A stretch of 18,955 nt of DNA, taken from the NCBI GenBank assembly GCA_028282595.1, contig JANQHQ010000031.1:1-18955 (forward strand). Reading direction: 5' to 3'. The notes under the pieces are model-generated. The model did no database searches. It saw only the letters and a program-made list of their open reading frames with translations, and was not told the DNA's origin. Every line of letters begins with the position of its first letter. The stretch's first letter is position 1. The translations under genes and the position numbers were made by a program. Source of the DNA: Chlorobium sp. Lineage in GTDB: Bacteria > Bacteroidota > Chlorobiia > Chlorobiales > Chlorobiaceae. This document shows positions 5,795 through 14,231 of this stretch, in pieces.

Positions 5795-6220
5795 TTATGA
5801 GAAATACCGCCTTGTCGCGCCGAGAGGAATGCCGAACAGCAGAAGCAATACCGCATTGAGGAGAACATTCTGCCAGAACCCGGTGTAGAGGGAAAACGCT
5901 GAATCTGCAATGAACCAGAGGATAAGCGGCATGGCGAGCATTGTCCAGCCGCCGGGTTCGCATCTTTTGAACGGTCCCCTGAGGATCAAGAGCATTGTCG
6001 CGCCCCATCCGAGCATGGTTGCTCCCAGAACGCCGTGAGCGAAAAGGATGTACACATTCGCGTCCGCCGGATATCTCGCCTGGAATTCTCCCGGAGAAGC
6101 ATAGAACAGCAGACTGAAGAGATCCCGTGCCGCGTCCGGCATGACGACCATGCTCGCGCCGAAGAGCATGATGCCGACTATCACGAGATACAGCCATCGG
6201 AACCAGAATGTGGGTATCAT
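5795..6220 (-). CDS. Small four-helix membrane protein, function unknown
   Basis: This 141-residue hydrophobic protein has four likely transmembrane helices at about residues 9-27, 56-80, 92-112 and 115-134. A soluble-looking loop containing PGEFQARYPAD joins the first two. I do not recognise the family. No signal peptide cleavage site or catalytic motif is visible; polar residues inside the membrane (His62, Asp106) are the only candidates for function. It lies 100 nt downstream of the PhzF-family gene on the same strand and could be a distal member of that transcript. A competing reading frame of the same length over this segment lacks protein-like composition; the hydrophobic periodicity supports this one. 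Confidence 0.7.
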   Translation of the reverse strand: MIPTFWFRWLYLVIVGIMLFGASMVVMPDAARDLFSLLFYASPGEFQARYPADANVYILFAHGVLGATMLGWGATMLLILRGPFKRCEPGGWTMLAMPLILWFIADSAFSLYTGFWQNVLLNAVLLLLFGIPLGATRRYFS

Positions 6221-6320
6221 GGGTGCTCCCGGTTGTTTTTCCAGCTCGATAAATGCAAAGGCATATTCCGTATTGGATCGAATCGTCTGTGAGTCGCTCG
6301 ATCGTCCCCGACCCGTCGAG

Positions 6321-7103
6321 TCACATCACGATCTCGGCTTCCATGAACGTGACGGCCTTGCCTGAGAGCAGGACCCGGTCCGCTCGCACCTCGCAGACGA
6401 TATGTCCCCCGCGTTGTGAGACTTGTTTCGCCTCCAGTGTCTTTTTCCCCAGCTTCTTCGCCCAATAAGGAGCGAGCTCGGAATGCGCCGATCCCGTTAC
6501 CGGGTCCTCTGCAATACCGTATTTCGGAGCGAAAAAGCGGCTGACGAAATCGACGTCGCGACCGGGAGCGGTGACGACGACTCCTCGCAGATCGAGTTGT
6601 TGCAGGAGCGCCTGGTGGGGCGAGATGCCCCGGACCGTCTCCTCGCTCTCGACGACCGCCACATAATCGTCGGCGGCCAGAACCTCCGTCGGCCGCAAGC
6701 CGAGACCGGTGGAGAGGATTTCCGGACAGTCGCAGGGCTGTGGCGGCAGGGAAGGGAAATCCATCTGCAAAATGTCCTCTCTTGTTCTCGTTACGGTCAG
6801 CTCGCCGCTTCGCGTTTCAAAAACGATGGTTTGTTTCGCATGGTCGAAGGTGGTGAAGATGACATGCGCCGTTGCAAGGGTCGCGTGACCGCAAAGATCG
6901 ACCTCTTTGAGCGGTGTGAACCACCGTAGATTGAAACCTTTTTCGGAAGGAACGAAGAAGGCTGTCTCCGAGAGGTTGTTTTCTTCCGCGATGGCCTGAA
7001 GCGTTGTATCGTTCAGCCAGTGGTTCAAAGGGCACACGGCAGCGGGGTTCCCCTCGAACACCCGCGAAGCGAAGGCGTCCACCTGATAGAGTCTTATCTT
7101 CAT
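6321..7103 (-). CDS. PhzF-family isomerase/epimerase-like protein
   Basis: This 260-residue protein matches the PhzF fold family (diaminopimelate-epimerase-like). Landmarks are YQVDAF near the N-terminus, FEGNPAAVC (residues 16-24), the catalytic-type glutamate Glu46 in NLSETAFF, LCGHATLATAHV in the first lobe, and EDPVTGSAH in the second lobe. Family members outside phenazine operons are cytosolic proteins of mostly unknown substrate. No other phenazine gene is present here, so phenazine synthesis is not implied. The start codon overlaps the stop codon of the upstream methyltransferase by 4 nt, so the two are co-translated and may share a metabolite pathway. Length is slightly shorter than the usual 280-300 residues. 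Confidence 0.9.
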   Translation of the reverse strand: MKIRLYQVDAFASRVFEGNPAAVCPLNHWLNDTTLQAIAEENNLSETAFFVPSEKGFNLRWFTPLKEVDLCGHATLATAHVIFTTFDHAKQTIVFETRSGELTVTRTREDILQMDFPSLPPQPCDCPEILSTGLGLRPTEVLAADDYVAVVESEETVRGISPHQALLQQLDLRGVVVTAPGRDVDFVSRFFAPKYGIAEDPVTGSAHSELAPYWAKKLGKKTLEAKQVSQRGGHIVCEVRADRVLLSGKAVTFMEAEIVM

Positions 7104-7792
7104 GTTTTTCTGAAATCGAGCCGCACCAGTTCCTTGCCGTCGTGCAGCATGTGGCGCAGTTCCTTGATTCCGACAAAACCTTCACGCTCCATCCTGTTTT
7201 CGAGAACCGATCGATCGACCTCCCGGTTATATCCGGACAAGCATGCGACCGCCTTTATCCCTGAACCGGAAATGAACGGCGCACTGTGTCGGACCTGAAA
7301 CACCACCGACACGATGGTGCCGTTTCGTGCAACCGGTTTCAACTGGTCGATGAAGCGCTCGGTATCGATGAACTCCAGAACCAGGTTCGCAATGACGAGA
7401 TCGACCGTGTCTTCGGTAAAAAACTCCCGATGAATATCGAGACACAGGGTCCGGAGCGAATCCACCCTGTCGGCATATCTGCTTTCGCAGGTTTCGAGGA
7501 ACCCTTCGTTGATGTCGATGCCGTACACGATTCTTGTTGTTTCCTTGCCGACATGCTCCAGACCGTTTCCTGTACCGATACCTATACAGAGCAGCTTGTC
7601 GGGCAGATACGTTTCGTACTGACTCCGGAAGATCGCGTTGAGGGCCTGCTCCTGACGTACCGCCGGGTGTGACATGTGTCGTTCATAGTCTTCGGCGGTT
7701 ATATCGGGCCACGGGTTTGCAAGCTCCGGAAGAGGCGTTTTCCGAGAGTGTTTCGAAGTGCCGGGCATTGTTTTTTTCAGGTAACGTTGCAT
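7100..7792 (-). CDS. Class I SAM-dependent methyltransferase
   Basis: This 230-residue Rossmann-fold methyltransferase shows motif I as LLCIGIGTGNGLEHV (residues 68-82). The acidic ribose-binding residue is Asp93 in VYGIDINEGFL, and motif IV is VDLVIANLVLEF. The substrate cannot be predicted. An upstream in-frame extension to 7882 exists, but it runs through a TCCCGA-type hairpin repeat and does not look like protein, so I start at ATG7792; ATG7768 is an alternative. No strong ribosome-binding site is visible at either. The stop codon overlaps the PhzF-family start (ATGA), so the two genes form a tight operon. Confidence 0.85.
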   Translation of the reverse strand: MQRYLKKTMPGTSKHSRKTPLPELANPWPDITAEDYERHMSHPAVRQEQALNAIFRSQYETYLPDKLLCIGIGTGNGLEHVGKETTRIVYGIDINEGFLETCESRYADRVDSLRTLCLDIHREFFTEDTVDLVIANLVLEFIDTERFIDQLKPVARNGTIVSVVFQVRHSAPFISGSGIKAVACLSGYNREVDRSVLENRMEREGFVGIKELRHMLHDGKELVRLDFRKT

Positions 7793-7823
7793 GTGGATAA
7801 TACGTTGAGACCTAAACTGAGCG

Positions 7824-7837
7824 TCCCGAAGTCGGGA
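7824..7837. repeat. Extra TCCCGA-AG-TCGGGA hairpin of the terminal-repeat type
   Basis: A 6-bp inverted repeat has the same arms as the three hairpins in the 86-bp terminal repeat. It sits upstream of the methyltransferase start at 7792. It supports the idea that TCCCGA..TCGGGA units are dispersed through intergenic DNA of this genome, and it argues against a coding extension of the methyltransferase gene. Confidence 0.55.
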
Positions 7838-7949
7838 TACAGCGACATTCCCTGTGCCTTGCATCTGTGGCATGCTCGACAATCGCTCAATTCAGGTGAA
7901 AACAATCTCGAAAAACCTGTGCGAATCGCGAATCGTCATGGTGTTTCTC

Positions 7950-8372
7950 CTAACGGATAACGTATCCGATGACTCTCCATTTCCCGTCTTTTTCGAGTAT
8001 GAGGGTGACGATTTCCATTGCTGTACTCTTGTGCTCGAATGCAGCGTCGAAGACCAGTACCGCATAACTCCCGTCCGGAGCGTTGGGAAGCTCGGACGGT
8101 GTTTCGACCTTCACGATCCGGCGTTTTACAGGTTTGCCGAGCGGTTGGCGACCCGATGTCAGCGACGCATTCCAGCTTTCTTCGGTTACCGCTCCGCGGA
8201 AGTGTGCCGAAGCCTCGTTCCAGCTTTTGGAGTAGTCACCGCCATCGACAAGCGCGAGCCATTCGCTGGCGGTGGCAATCTGTTTCTCCTCTGTCGTTGC
8301 CTCGCCGCGAGCGGAAACGAAGCCGATGCTCAGCATCGTCAGGGTCATGCAGACAGCGATACGTGTTTTCAT
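7950..8372 (-). CDS. DUF4019 family secreted protein
   Basis: This 140-residue protein begins with a Sec-type signal peptide (basic MKTR, then a hydrophobic run to about residue 20, SARGEA near the cleavage point). The mature part has ASEWLALVDGGDYSKSWNEA, then a segment ending RQPLGKP, and a C-terminal beta-rich VTLILEKDGKWRVIGYVI. This is the layout of DUF4019, a small NTF2-like periplasmic family with no established function. AGGAG lies about 8 nt before the ATG. It is 37 nt downstream-to-upstream adjacent to the thioesterase-like gene on the same strand and may be read through from it. Confidence 0.85.
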   Translation of the reverse strand: MKTRIAVCMTLTMLSIGFVSARGEATTEEKQIATASEWLALVDGGDYSKSWNEASAHFRGAVTEESWNASLTSGRQPLGKPVKRRIVKVETPSELPNAPDGSYAVLVFDAAFEHKSTAMEIVTLILEKDGKWRVIGYVIR

Positions 8373-8409
8373 GGTCTCTCCTCTTCTTTGTGTTTTGGGT
8401 TTCTGCTGT

Positions 8410-8835
8410 TCAGTGTTTCTTCGATCGCAGGATCAGCCAGGTAAACGTTCCTTCGAGGGCTTTCGCGCCGTTTTCGGCAACCACGGCGACCGTGACGGCG
8501 GTCAGGATTTTTCCTTTTGTATCGAGCATGCTTCGGAACTCTTCGAGCGTGTGCTGCATCGAAAGCAGCTCACAGAAGGATTCGCCGGTTGTCGGCCGGG
8601 CGAACCTGATTGCGGCGTTGCGCAACGTCGGCAGATCGGTCGAGAGATCCATGTCGAGACGGTCGAACAGGTATTGCGCCGAGGCCGCTTCGGCGAGGGC
8701 GAACTGAGCGCAGAAGCTCACGGTGCCGAAATGGTTGCGCATAGTGGAGGCGTCGGGCAGCCGAAGGCGCTGTGTTCTTTCGTCGTACGTTATACCGAGA
8801 TGCCGGTTGAATGGAATATCCGCTACACTGCTCAT
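8410..8835 (-). CDS. Hotdog-fold thioesterase-like protein (DUF4442/YiiD-C type)
   Basis: From ATG8835 the protein has 141 residues. The stretch MRNHFGTVSFCAQFALAEAA matches the Asn-His-x-Gly...Glu pattern in the central helix of hotdog-fold acyl-CoA thioesterase relatives (DUF4442/PaaI-like), and the rest is beta-strand rich. Substrate is unknown. A longer reading frame begins at 8913, but that would overlap the 3' end of the alpha-amylase gene by 61 nt and its N-terminus is low-complexity, so I prefer 8835, 17 nt after the amylase stop. No clear ribosome-binding site is seen directly before it. Coupling to amylase translation is plausible. Confidence 0.75.
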   Translation of the reverse strand: MSSVADIPFNRHLGITYDERTQRLRLPDASTMRNHFGTVSFCAQFALAEAASAQYLFDRLDMDLSTDLPTLRNAAIRFARPTTGESFCELLSMQHTLEEFRSMLDTKGKILTAVTVAVVAENGAKALEGTFTWLILRSKKH

Positions 8836-8852
8836 GAATACATCGTTTTGTT

Positions 8853-10313
8853 CTATTCCTCCACCCAGACCGATACCTTCCCCCCACGCGTGCTGAAGGG
8901 AGCCCAGCCCCATTCGTCGGTCCGGATGGATTCATCGATATGGCGGGTGATGTCGCGGTAAGCGGTGTACGGTTTACCGGTCTCCATCCACTTGGTGTCG
9001 TCCCCGGCATTGGTCATGACAACCGCCATGCTTCCGTGGTTGTCGTCCCCCTGGAATGTCCAGCCGATGATGTGGCGGTGATCTAAATAGTCACGGCGTT
9101 GGCCGAATGTGTATTTCCTCCTTGCGTCGAGGAAAAGATCGATCAGCCACCGGTGAGAGTCCAGCCGGATCTCGTACCCCTTGTCCTCGTAATGCGCGCC
9201 GTCGTAGTCCGCCGCGAAGACGCAGGGGTAGCCTTCGTCGCGCAGCAGGACGATCGCGTAGGCGAGCGGCTTGAACCAGGATTCCACGAGTGATTCGAGG
9301 CTCTGCAGGGGCTGGGTGTCGTGGTTTTCGACAAGGGTTACCGCGAGCAGCGGGTTCTCTCTCACGAGCGTGCCGCTGAGGAGGGAACCCATGTCGTAGC
9401 CCGCGCCGGCTTTCGACGCCCGGTGGAAGTTGTAGTGCAGCGGCACGTCGAAGAGGTGCATCCGGCCTTCGGTCTGGTCGATATAGCGGCGCAGCCGCCC
9501 TATGTCCGACGACCAGTACTCTCCCACGGCGAAAAGGTTTTTTTGCGTGTGGTTACGCATGTCGTCGAGCCAGTGCCTGAAGAATAGCGATCGAATGTGT
9601 TTCACGGCGTCGATGCGGAAACCGTCCATACCGAAGCTGTCGAGGTACCACTTCCCCCAGTAGTGCGCTTCGCCGCGCACCTGCTCGTGGTCGAAATCCA
9701 GGTCGCACCCCATCAGGAAGTCGTAATTGGCGTTCTCCTCATCCACGTGCGTCTCGAACCGCTTGTCCTTGAGCTTGTAGATGGTTCCGTGTTCCCTTGT
9801 CGCGTCGAAGTGCCACCACTCCCACTGCATGCCCGAGTAGGTGTCGCCCCTGCCGGGAAAGGAGAAACGGGTCCAGAGCTCCCGGCCGTGGCGGTTGCCG
9901 AGGGTTCTGTTCCGGTCGCGGGGGTCGACCGCGACGACGTCGTCCACCCATTGCTTTCCGTCCGCTCCCATCCTGTGGTTCAGCACCACGTCGGCATAGA
10001 CCTGCAGGCCGGCGTCCCGAGCGGCTCGAATGCAGCCCAGGTACTCCTCTTTCGTGCCGTACTTCGTTCGCACGGTGCCTTTCTGATCGAACTCGCCGCA
10101 GTCGAACAGGTCGTAGACCCCGTAACCCACATCCCAGGTGCCGCCCATGCCCTTGTATGCCGGGGGAAGCCAGAGGGCTGTGAACCCTTTCTGCTCCAGT
10201 TCCGTCGCCCGTGCGCCCCACCCGTTCCAGAACCCGCCGTCGTTCGGCGTGTACCAGTGAAAGGTCTGCATCATCGTGCCTCTGAGTCGCTCCACGGTTC
10301 CCTCCGTTTTCAA
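8853..10313 (-). CDS. Cytoplasmic alpha-amylase (GH13, subfamily 5-like)
   Basis: This 486-residue enzyme hydrolyses internal alpha-1,4-glucosidic bonds. Catalytic residues are visible in the standard GH13 regions: Asp235 (nucleophile, GFRIDAVKH), Glu265 (acid/base, AVGEYW) and Asp332 (VENHDTQP). Region I is DVVLNHRMGADGK (residues 108-120). The N-terminal MMQTFHWYTPNDGGFWN and the calcium-site loop are typical of the liquefying/intracellular bacterial group, and length fits. There is no signal peptide, so it probably acts on glycogen or maltodextrins inside the cell. Met14 (MMQTFHW) is an alternative start. The thioesterase-like gene follows 17 nt later, while the upstream hydrolase gene is 161 nt away. 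Confidence 0.95.
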   Translation of the reverse strand: MKTEGTVERLRGTMMQTFHWYTPNDGGFWNGWGARATELEQKGFTALWLPPAYKGMGGTWDVGYGVYDLFDCGEFDQKGTVRTKYGTKEEYLGCIRAARDAGLQVYADVVLNHRMGADGKQWVDDVVAVDPRDRNRTLGNRHGRELWTRFSFPGRGDTYSGMQWEWWHFDATREHGTIYKLKDKRFETHVDEENANYDFLMGCDLDFDHEQVRGEAHYWGKWYLDSFGMDGFRIDAVKHIRSLFFRHWLDDMRNHTQKNLFAVGEYWSSDIGRLRRYIDQTEGRMHLFDVPLHYNFHRASKAGAGYDMGSLLSGTLVRENPLLAVTLVENHDTQPLQSLESLVESWFKPLAYAIVLLRDEGYPCVFAADYDGAHYEDKGYEIRLDSHRWLIDLFLDARRKYTFGQRRDYLDHRHIIGWTFQGDDNHGSMAVVMTNAGDDTKWMETGKPYTAYRDITRHIDESIRTDEWGWAPFSTRGGKVSVWVEE

Positions 10314-10474
10314 GCCTGCCTTGTTTCGCTACGGCGATATGGTTTTTCGGACAGACTTCTGGAAATTTTGTTCGCTTCGGAGAAAGAAGCAAGAGAGTTC
10401 TGTCGCCATTTCGTTACAACGCGGGCGTTCGGTGGCTGCCGACAGACCGTTCAAAAGCCTTTTTCCCGCGCGGC

Positions 10475-11437
10475 TCACTCCTGAAAGCGCTGTTTTTCCG
10501 CGCTGTTGATGAAGCCGGCGACCGCCTCGACCAGTTCCGGCCGGATCGGCAGGTCGGGCCGATAGTAGGTCCGGATGTTTTCGGCGCGGTTCGAATCCGC
10601 TTCCCTGAAAACATGATTCATGCCCTCGATGATCCTCAGCTCCGCCTTCCGGTTCGCCTCGGCAAGCTTTTCGGCATCCTGTACGCTTACCTGGATATCC
10701 GTCGTGCCCTGAACGATCAATACGGGAATGTCGAGTTTGGCTATCTCTTCGGCCGGGTCGTGCTTGAACCACGAAATAAGATAGGGCTGCACGCTGGGCC
10801 GGAATAGTGAATAGAGCAGCGGATCGATATCGTTTACGGTTTTTCCCTGGGAGAGCCTCTGGAGAACCGGCAGGGCCACGGTTCTCACCATGTCCGGTTG
10901 CGACTGCAACTGTTCCTTGAGAAGGATGTCGGCGGGCGAACCTGCCCCGGCGATCGAGACAAATCCGGAGACCGGTTTATCCTGCGATGCGATCATGCCT
11001 ACGAGCGAGCCTTCGCTGTGTCCGATGACGAACACCGAGCTGAAGCGTTCGTCCCGTTCGAGCAGGTCGATCCACTTCCCTGCATCCGATACGTTCTGAT
11101 CGAAGCGCAGGTCAACTTCCTGTATCGCGGCCGCTCCGCTTCGCCCGACGCCCCGTTTGTCGTATCGCAAGGTCGCGATCCGCCGGTTCGACAAGCCGTC
11201 GGCCAGCATCTTCAGTGAATTGTTCGTCGCGGCGCGGCCGTTGCCGTCGCGGTCCGTCGGTCCCGATCCGGGGATGATCAGGGCGACGGGAACGTCTCCT
11301 CCACCTTCGGGAAGCAGCAGTGTGCCTTCGAGCTCCCCGGTGCCGGTTGCCAGCTTGACGGCGCTTTCCGTTCGAGGCTCGTGCGTGCCGCAGGAGACGA
11401 GCACGAAGAGTGCCGATAGCAGTGCGAGTTTTTTCAT
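10475..11437 (-). CDS. Alpha/beta-hydrolase lipoprotein (S33-peptidase/esterase-like)
   Basis: From ATG11437 the protein has 320 residues. It starts with a lipoprotein signal (MKKLALLSALFVLVSCG; lipobox LVSC, Cys16), so it is anchored on the periplasmic side of a membrane. The catalytic triad is readable: Ser141 in IGHSEGSLVG, Asp247 in VQGTTDIQV, and His275 in EGMNHVFRE. LIIPGSGPTDRDGNG near residues 53-67 forms the oxyanion region of this secreted hydrolase group, and LRYDKRGVGRSG follows. Substrate is unknown; esterase or peptidase activity is possible. An in-frame start at 11491 would bury the signal peptide and is rejected. It is divergent from the Acg-like nitroreductase gene. Confidence 0.88.
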   Translation of the reverse strand: MKKLALLSALFVLVSCGTHEPRTESAVKLATGTGELEGTLLLPEGGGDVPVALIIPGSGPTDRDGNGRAATNNSLKMLADGLSNRRIATLRYDKRGVGRSGAAAIQEVDLRFDQNVSDAGKWIDLLERDERFSSVFVIGHSEGSLVGMIASQDKPVSGFVSIAGAGSPADILLKEQLQSQPDMVRTVALPVLQRLSQGKTVNDIDPLLYSLFRPSVQPYLISWFKHDPAEEIAKLDIPVLIVQGTTDIQVSVQDAEKLAEANRKAELRIIEGMNHVFREADSNRAENIRTYYRPDLPIRPELVEAVAGFINSAEKQRFQE

Positions 11438-11491
11438 GCGCTGTTTTTTCAGTGCGTGAACCGGTGGAATACCGTACGGTTTTTGCAACAT

Positions 11492-11665
11492 AGTACAAAT
11501 CGGACATTTTTACGCATCGGCGAGCCGACCCCGGTGAAGAAGCTGTAAAATCGCGATATGGAATTTCTAAACCTCCGTATAATCCTGTATTATATCTGGT
11601 GAGGCGCGCGCCGGTTACGGCAGGTTTTCCTGCGCGCGAAAAGCGATCAACCATTTCCTGAGGCA
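11492..11665. other. Divergent intergenic region with candidate promoter for the nitroreductase gene
   Basis: A perfect -10 hexamer TATAAT occurs at 11578-11583 on the plus strand, but the -35 position (GATATG, 11555-11560) is poor, which suggests activator dependence or chance. A small hairpin GCAGG-TTTT-CCTGC lies at 11620-11633, flanked by GCGCGC strings that could extend the stem. Nothing else is evident. Confidence 0.35.
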
Positions 11666-12796
11666 ATGGCTATTTCGCGGAGAACATTTCTTGTGCGCAC
11701 CGCCCAGTGCGCGGTGCTGTTCGGCCTCGCACCGGGAATCTCGTCATGCGGCGGTGTTACGCGCGAGGACACGCCGGGGGACGAAGGCTACGAGGAGCTC
11801 TCCTTCCTGATAGGCCCCGAGCGGGCCGAGATACTGCGCCTGGCCTCCCTTGCTCCGAGCAGCCACAACACCCAGCCCTGGACGGTTACGATTACCGACG
11901 ACAACGCATGGATCCTGGGGTCGGCGCCTGAACGCAGGCTCCCCGAGGTCGATCCGGAGAACCGCGAAACCCTGCTCTCCATAGGAGCGTTCATCGAAAA
12001 TCTCGTAACGGCGGCTGCCGCCCACGGTTTCGATGTATCAATCACTCCTGCGGCCCGCTCGGCCGGTGAGAACGAACTGGTGAGGCTGGAATTGAGAAAC
12101 ACCGTGCGGCGCGATTATCCGCTCCGGCGTCTCTCGGAAAGGCGTACGTTGCGTTCGGGCTTCAAAAACGAGGCGATAGACGCCGAGGATTTCTCGTTCA
12201 TTGTCGGCGGCGAAGAAGGGTTCTACTACTATCCGTCGTTTTCGAAGGAGGCGGTCTGGCTCGACGACGCCACCGTTGCGGCCACCGAGCAGCAGGTCCA
12301 AAGAGAGAACGTGCAGGAAGAGCTTGCACGCTGGATTCGCTGGTCCGACGACGAGGCGAAGAAGCATCGCAACGGGATGACGCCGGAAAGCATGGATATC
12401 ACCGGTATCGCCGGGTGGTACGTGAGAAATTTCTACGGCACCAGCGATGTTCTGAGCAAGGATTTCCGCAAGGCGTCCGTCGACCGTGCGCGCAAGCAGG
12501 TCGCTGAGGGCGGTGGCTGGATCGTGACGACCTCCGCAGACGCTTCCCCGGCTTCCCTGATCGAAACCGGTCGCCGCTTCGAGCGGATATTTCTCAGGGC
12601 GAGGGAGCGCAAAATCGCGATGCACCCCATGTCCCAGGCGCTCCAGGAAAAACCCTGGGCTGCGCAATGCCGCGATGCCCTGAAGCTCTCCGGTTTTCCC
12701 CGTTTTCTGATCAGGGTGGGCTACGCCAGGGACTATCCCCCGCCGGTCAGCCTGCGCATGCCGCTCACGGCGATAACGGCGGTTGAAAGGAGATAA
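11666..12796 (+). CDS. Tat-exported Acg-like nitroreductase-family protein, probable lipoprotein
   Basis: This 376-residue protein starts with a twin-arginine signal (SRRTFLVRTAQCAVLFGLA). It is followed by GISSCGG, where Ile-Ser-Ser-Cys28 fits a lipobox. It would therefore be folded in the cytoplasm, perhaps with flavin bound, then exported and lipid-anchored. The mature part begins with LRLASLAPSSHNTQPWTV, the FMN-binding signature of the Acg/Rv2032-like nitroreductase group. HPMSQALQEKPW near residues 313-324 and FPRFLIRVGYARDYPPPVS at the end match the second flavin region. Acg itself may sequester flavin rather than reduce substrates, so a redox activity is not proven. It is divergent from the hydrolase gene and followed by a probable terminator. 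Confidence 0.87.
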   Translation: MAISRRTFLVRTAQCAVLFGLAPGISSCGGVTREDTPGDEGYEELSFLIGPERAEILRLASLAPSSHNTQPWTVTITDDNAWILGSAPERRLPEVDPENRETLLSIGAFIENLVTAAAAHGFDVSITPAARSAGENELVRLELRNTVRRDYPLRRLSERRTLRSGFKNEAIDAEDFSFIVGGEEGFYYYPSFSKEAVWLDDATVAATEQQVQRENVQEELARWIRWSDDEAKKHRNGMTPESMDITGIAGWYVRNFYGTSDVLSKDFRKASVDRARKQVAEGGGWIVTTSADASPASLIETGRRFERIFLRARERKIAMHPMSQALQEKPWAAQCRDALKLSGFPRFLIRVGYARDYPPPVSLRMPLTAITAVERR

Positions 12797-12813
12797 CGCC
12801 CGATCCCGCGTCG

Positions 12814-12833
12814 AGCGCCTTTGTTGCGCTTTT
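12814..12833 (+). terminator. Weak intrinsic terminator after the nitroreductase gene
   Basis: AGCGC (12814-12818) pairs with GCGCT (12826-12830) over a 7-nt loop, with TTT following. It begins 18 nt after the stop codon. The stem is only 5 bp and the T-tract is short, so termination may be partial. Confidence 0.45.
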
Positions 12834-12921
12834 CAGGAACTGCTTCGACACTCCCGCCGGTTATATGAAGACCGCCGGAGGTAGGCGTCCGGCTTGAACA
12901 CGCCAGACAAACGGGGGCTAT

Positions 12922-13446
12922 ATGAACTGGAAAGAACTGATTTCCCGGGAGATGATCGCCGCGTACGGAAACGCCGAGCGCCTGCTCGATCTGGTCGGCG
13001 ACGGCGATTTGCAGTGGAAGCCTTCCGCCGGGAGCAACTGGATGAGCACCGGGCAGCTTCTGCGGCACATGGCGGGGGCCTGCGGCGAAAGCGGCAGGGG
13101 GTTCGTCACCGGCGACTGGCCGCAGCTCGACGGTACCGACGCCTTTGAGCTTTCGCGTGAAGAGATGCTACCGCCGGCTGAAAAGTTTCCGTCGGTAACG
13201 AGTGTCGGGGAAGCGAGACGGCGTCTGGAGGAGGATAAAACGCTCGCGTTCGAGCTGCTCGCCTCATGCAGCGAAAAGGACCTTGCGGAAAAGATGACCG
13301 ACGCGCCGTGGGATCCCGAAGGGCTGCTGCTCGGGCATCGTCTGCTTCAGATGGTCGACCACCTGAAAAGCCACAAGGCGCAGCTCTTTTATTATCTGAA
13401 ACTCCAGGGAAAGCCCGTCGACACGGGTCATCTCTGGGGAATGTAA
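12922..13446 (+). CDS. DinB/YfiT-like putative metal-dependent protein
   Basis: This 174-residue four-helix-bundle protein is of the DinB superfamily. The N-terminus has AYGNAERLLDLV, followed by WKPSAGSNWMSTGQLLRHMA carrying His49. Near the C-terminus, HRLLQMVDHLKSHKAQLFYY supplies the two further histidines of the usual three-His metal site. Family members include thiol-dependent transferases and DNA-damage-induced proteins; the exact activity here is unknown. A purine-rich GGGGGC lies just before the ATG. The DUF2461 gene follows 21 nt later on the same strand, so the two probably share a transcript. Confidence 0.85.
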   Translation: MNWKELISREMIAAYGNAERLLDLVGDGDLQWKPSAGSNWMSTGQLLRHMAGACGESGRGFVTGDWPQLDGTDAFELSREEMLPPAEKFPSVTSVGEARRRLEEDKTLAFELLASCSEKDLAEKMTDAPWDPEGLLLGHRLLQMVDHLKSHKAQLFYYLKLQGKPVDTGHLWGM

Positions 13447-13467
13447 CCATCACAGGACTCCGGTGTC

Positions 13468-14139
13468 ATGGATATGCCAGGAACGCTCGATTTCCTTCGC
13501 CGGCTCGGCGAAAACAACAACAGGGAGTGGTTTCAAGAGAACAGGGTGCACTACGACGACGCCCGCGGCCAGTTCCTGCAGCTTGTCGGCAACCTGATTC
13601 CGGCCGTCAGGAACATCGACCCGTCGATCGGCGTGCCGGAGGCCGGAGAGTGCGTCTTCAGGATTTTCCGGGACGTCCGGTTTTCGAAGGACAAGTCGCC
13701 CTACAAGACCAATTTCGGCGCATTCCTCGCCAGGGGCGGACGAAAGAGCCCTTACGCGGGCTACTACCTTCACCTGGAGCCCGGCGGCTCGTTCGTCGGT
13801 GGGGGCGCATACATGCCCGAGCCGGCCCGTCTGAAGGCCATCAGAACGTCGATTTACCGCAACCCGGACGAGTACAAGGCCATCGTTCGTTCCCCTGACT
13901 TCCGGAACTGTTTCGGCGAAGTGTTCGGCGAAAAACTGAAGCGTCCGCCGAAAGGATTTCCGGCCGATTTTCCCGATATCGATCTGCTGAAGAACAGGCA
14001 CTACGCCGTGACCCGCGCCGTATCCGACGATTTCTGGACCGGCGGGCGTTTCATGGAGGAGATCGAAAGGGCCTATGCGATCCTGTTTCCGTTCAACAGG
14101 TTCCTGAACAGGGCCATCGAGGATGCGGAAGCGGAGTAG
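13468..14139 (+). CDS. DUF2461 (TIGR02453) family protein
   Basis: This 223-residue protein matches the DUF2461/TIGR02453 family of unknown function. Diagnostic stretches are NNNREWFQENRVHYDDAR near the N-terminus, FRIFRDVRFSKDKSPYKTNF in the centre (residues about 64-83), YYLHLEPGGSFVGGGAYMPE, and ADFPDIDLLKNRHYAVTR. Length is normal. No signal peptide or membrane helix is seen, so it is presumably cytosolic. It follows the DinB-like gene by 21 nt, and the SOUL lipoprotein gene starts 92 nt downstream with its own strong ribosome-binding site. Confidence 0.92.
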   Translation: MDMPGTLDFLRRLGENNNREWFQENRVHYDDARGQFLQLVGNLIPAVRNIDPSIGVPEAGECVFRIFRDVRFSKDKSPYKTNFGAFLARGGRKSPYAGYYLHLEPGGSFVGGGAYMPEPARLKAIRTSIYRNPDEYKAIVRSPDFRNCFGEVFGEKLKRPPKGFPADFPDIDLLKNRHYAVTRAVSDDFWTGGRFMEEIERAYAILFPFNRFLNRAIEDAEAE

Positions 14140-14231
14140 CGTCGTCGCCAACCCCCGAGCCCGCCGCCGGAACCGACGGCAGTCGGCTTCGAAACGTCTG
14201 CAACTCTCAATCGTCCTTGTAGGAGGTGATC

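Noticed and set aside
6321..7103. Phenazine biosynthesis gene (phzF proper)
   Set aside because: No other phz genes are nearby, and PhzF-family proteins are widespread without phenazine synthesis.
7793..7882. N-terminal extension of the methyltransferase to 7882
   Set aside because: The added residues pass through a TCCCGA-type hairpin and look unlike conserved protein; a later Met gives a normal methyltransferase start.
8836..8913. N-terminal extension of the thioesterase-like protein to 8913
   Set aside because: It would overlap the 3' end of the amylase gene by 61 nt and adds a glycine-rich, low-complexity segment.
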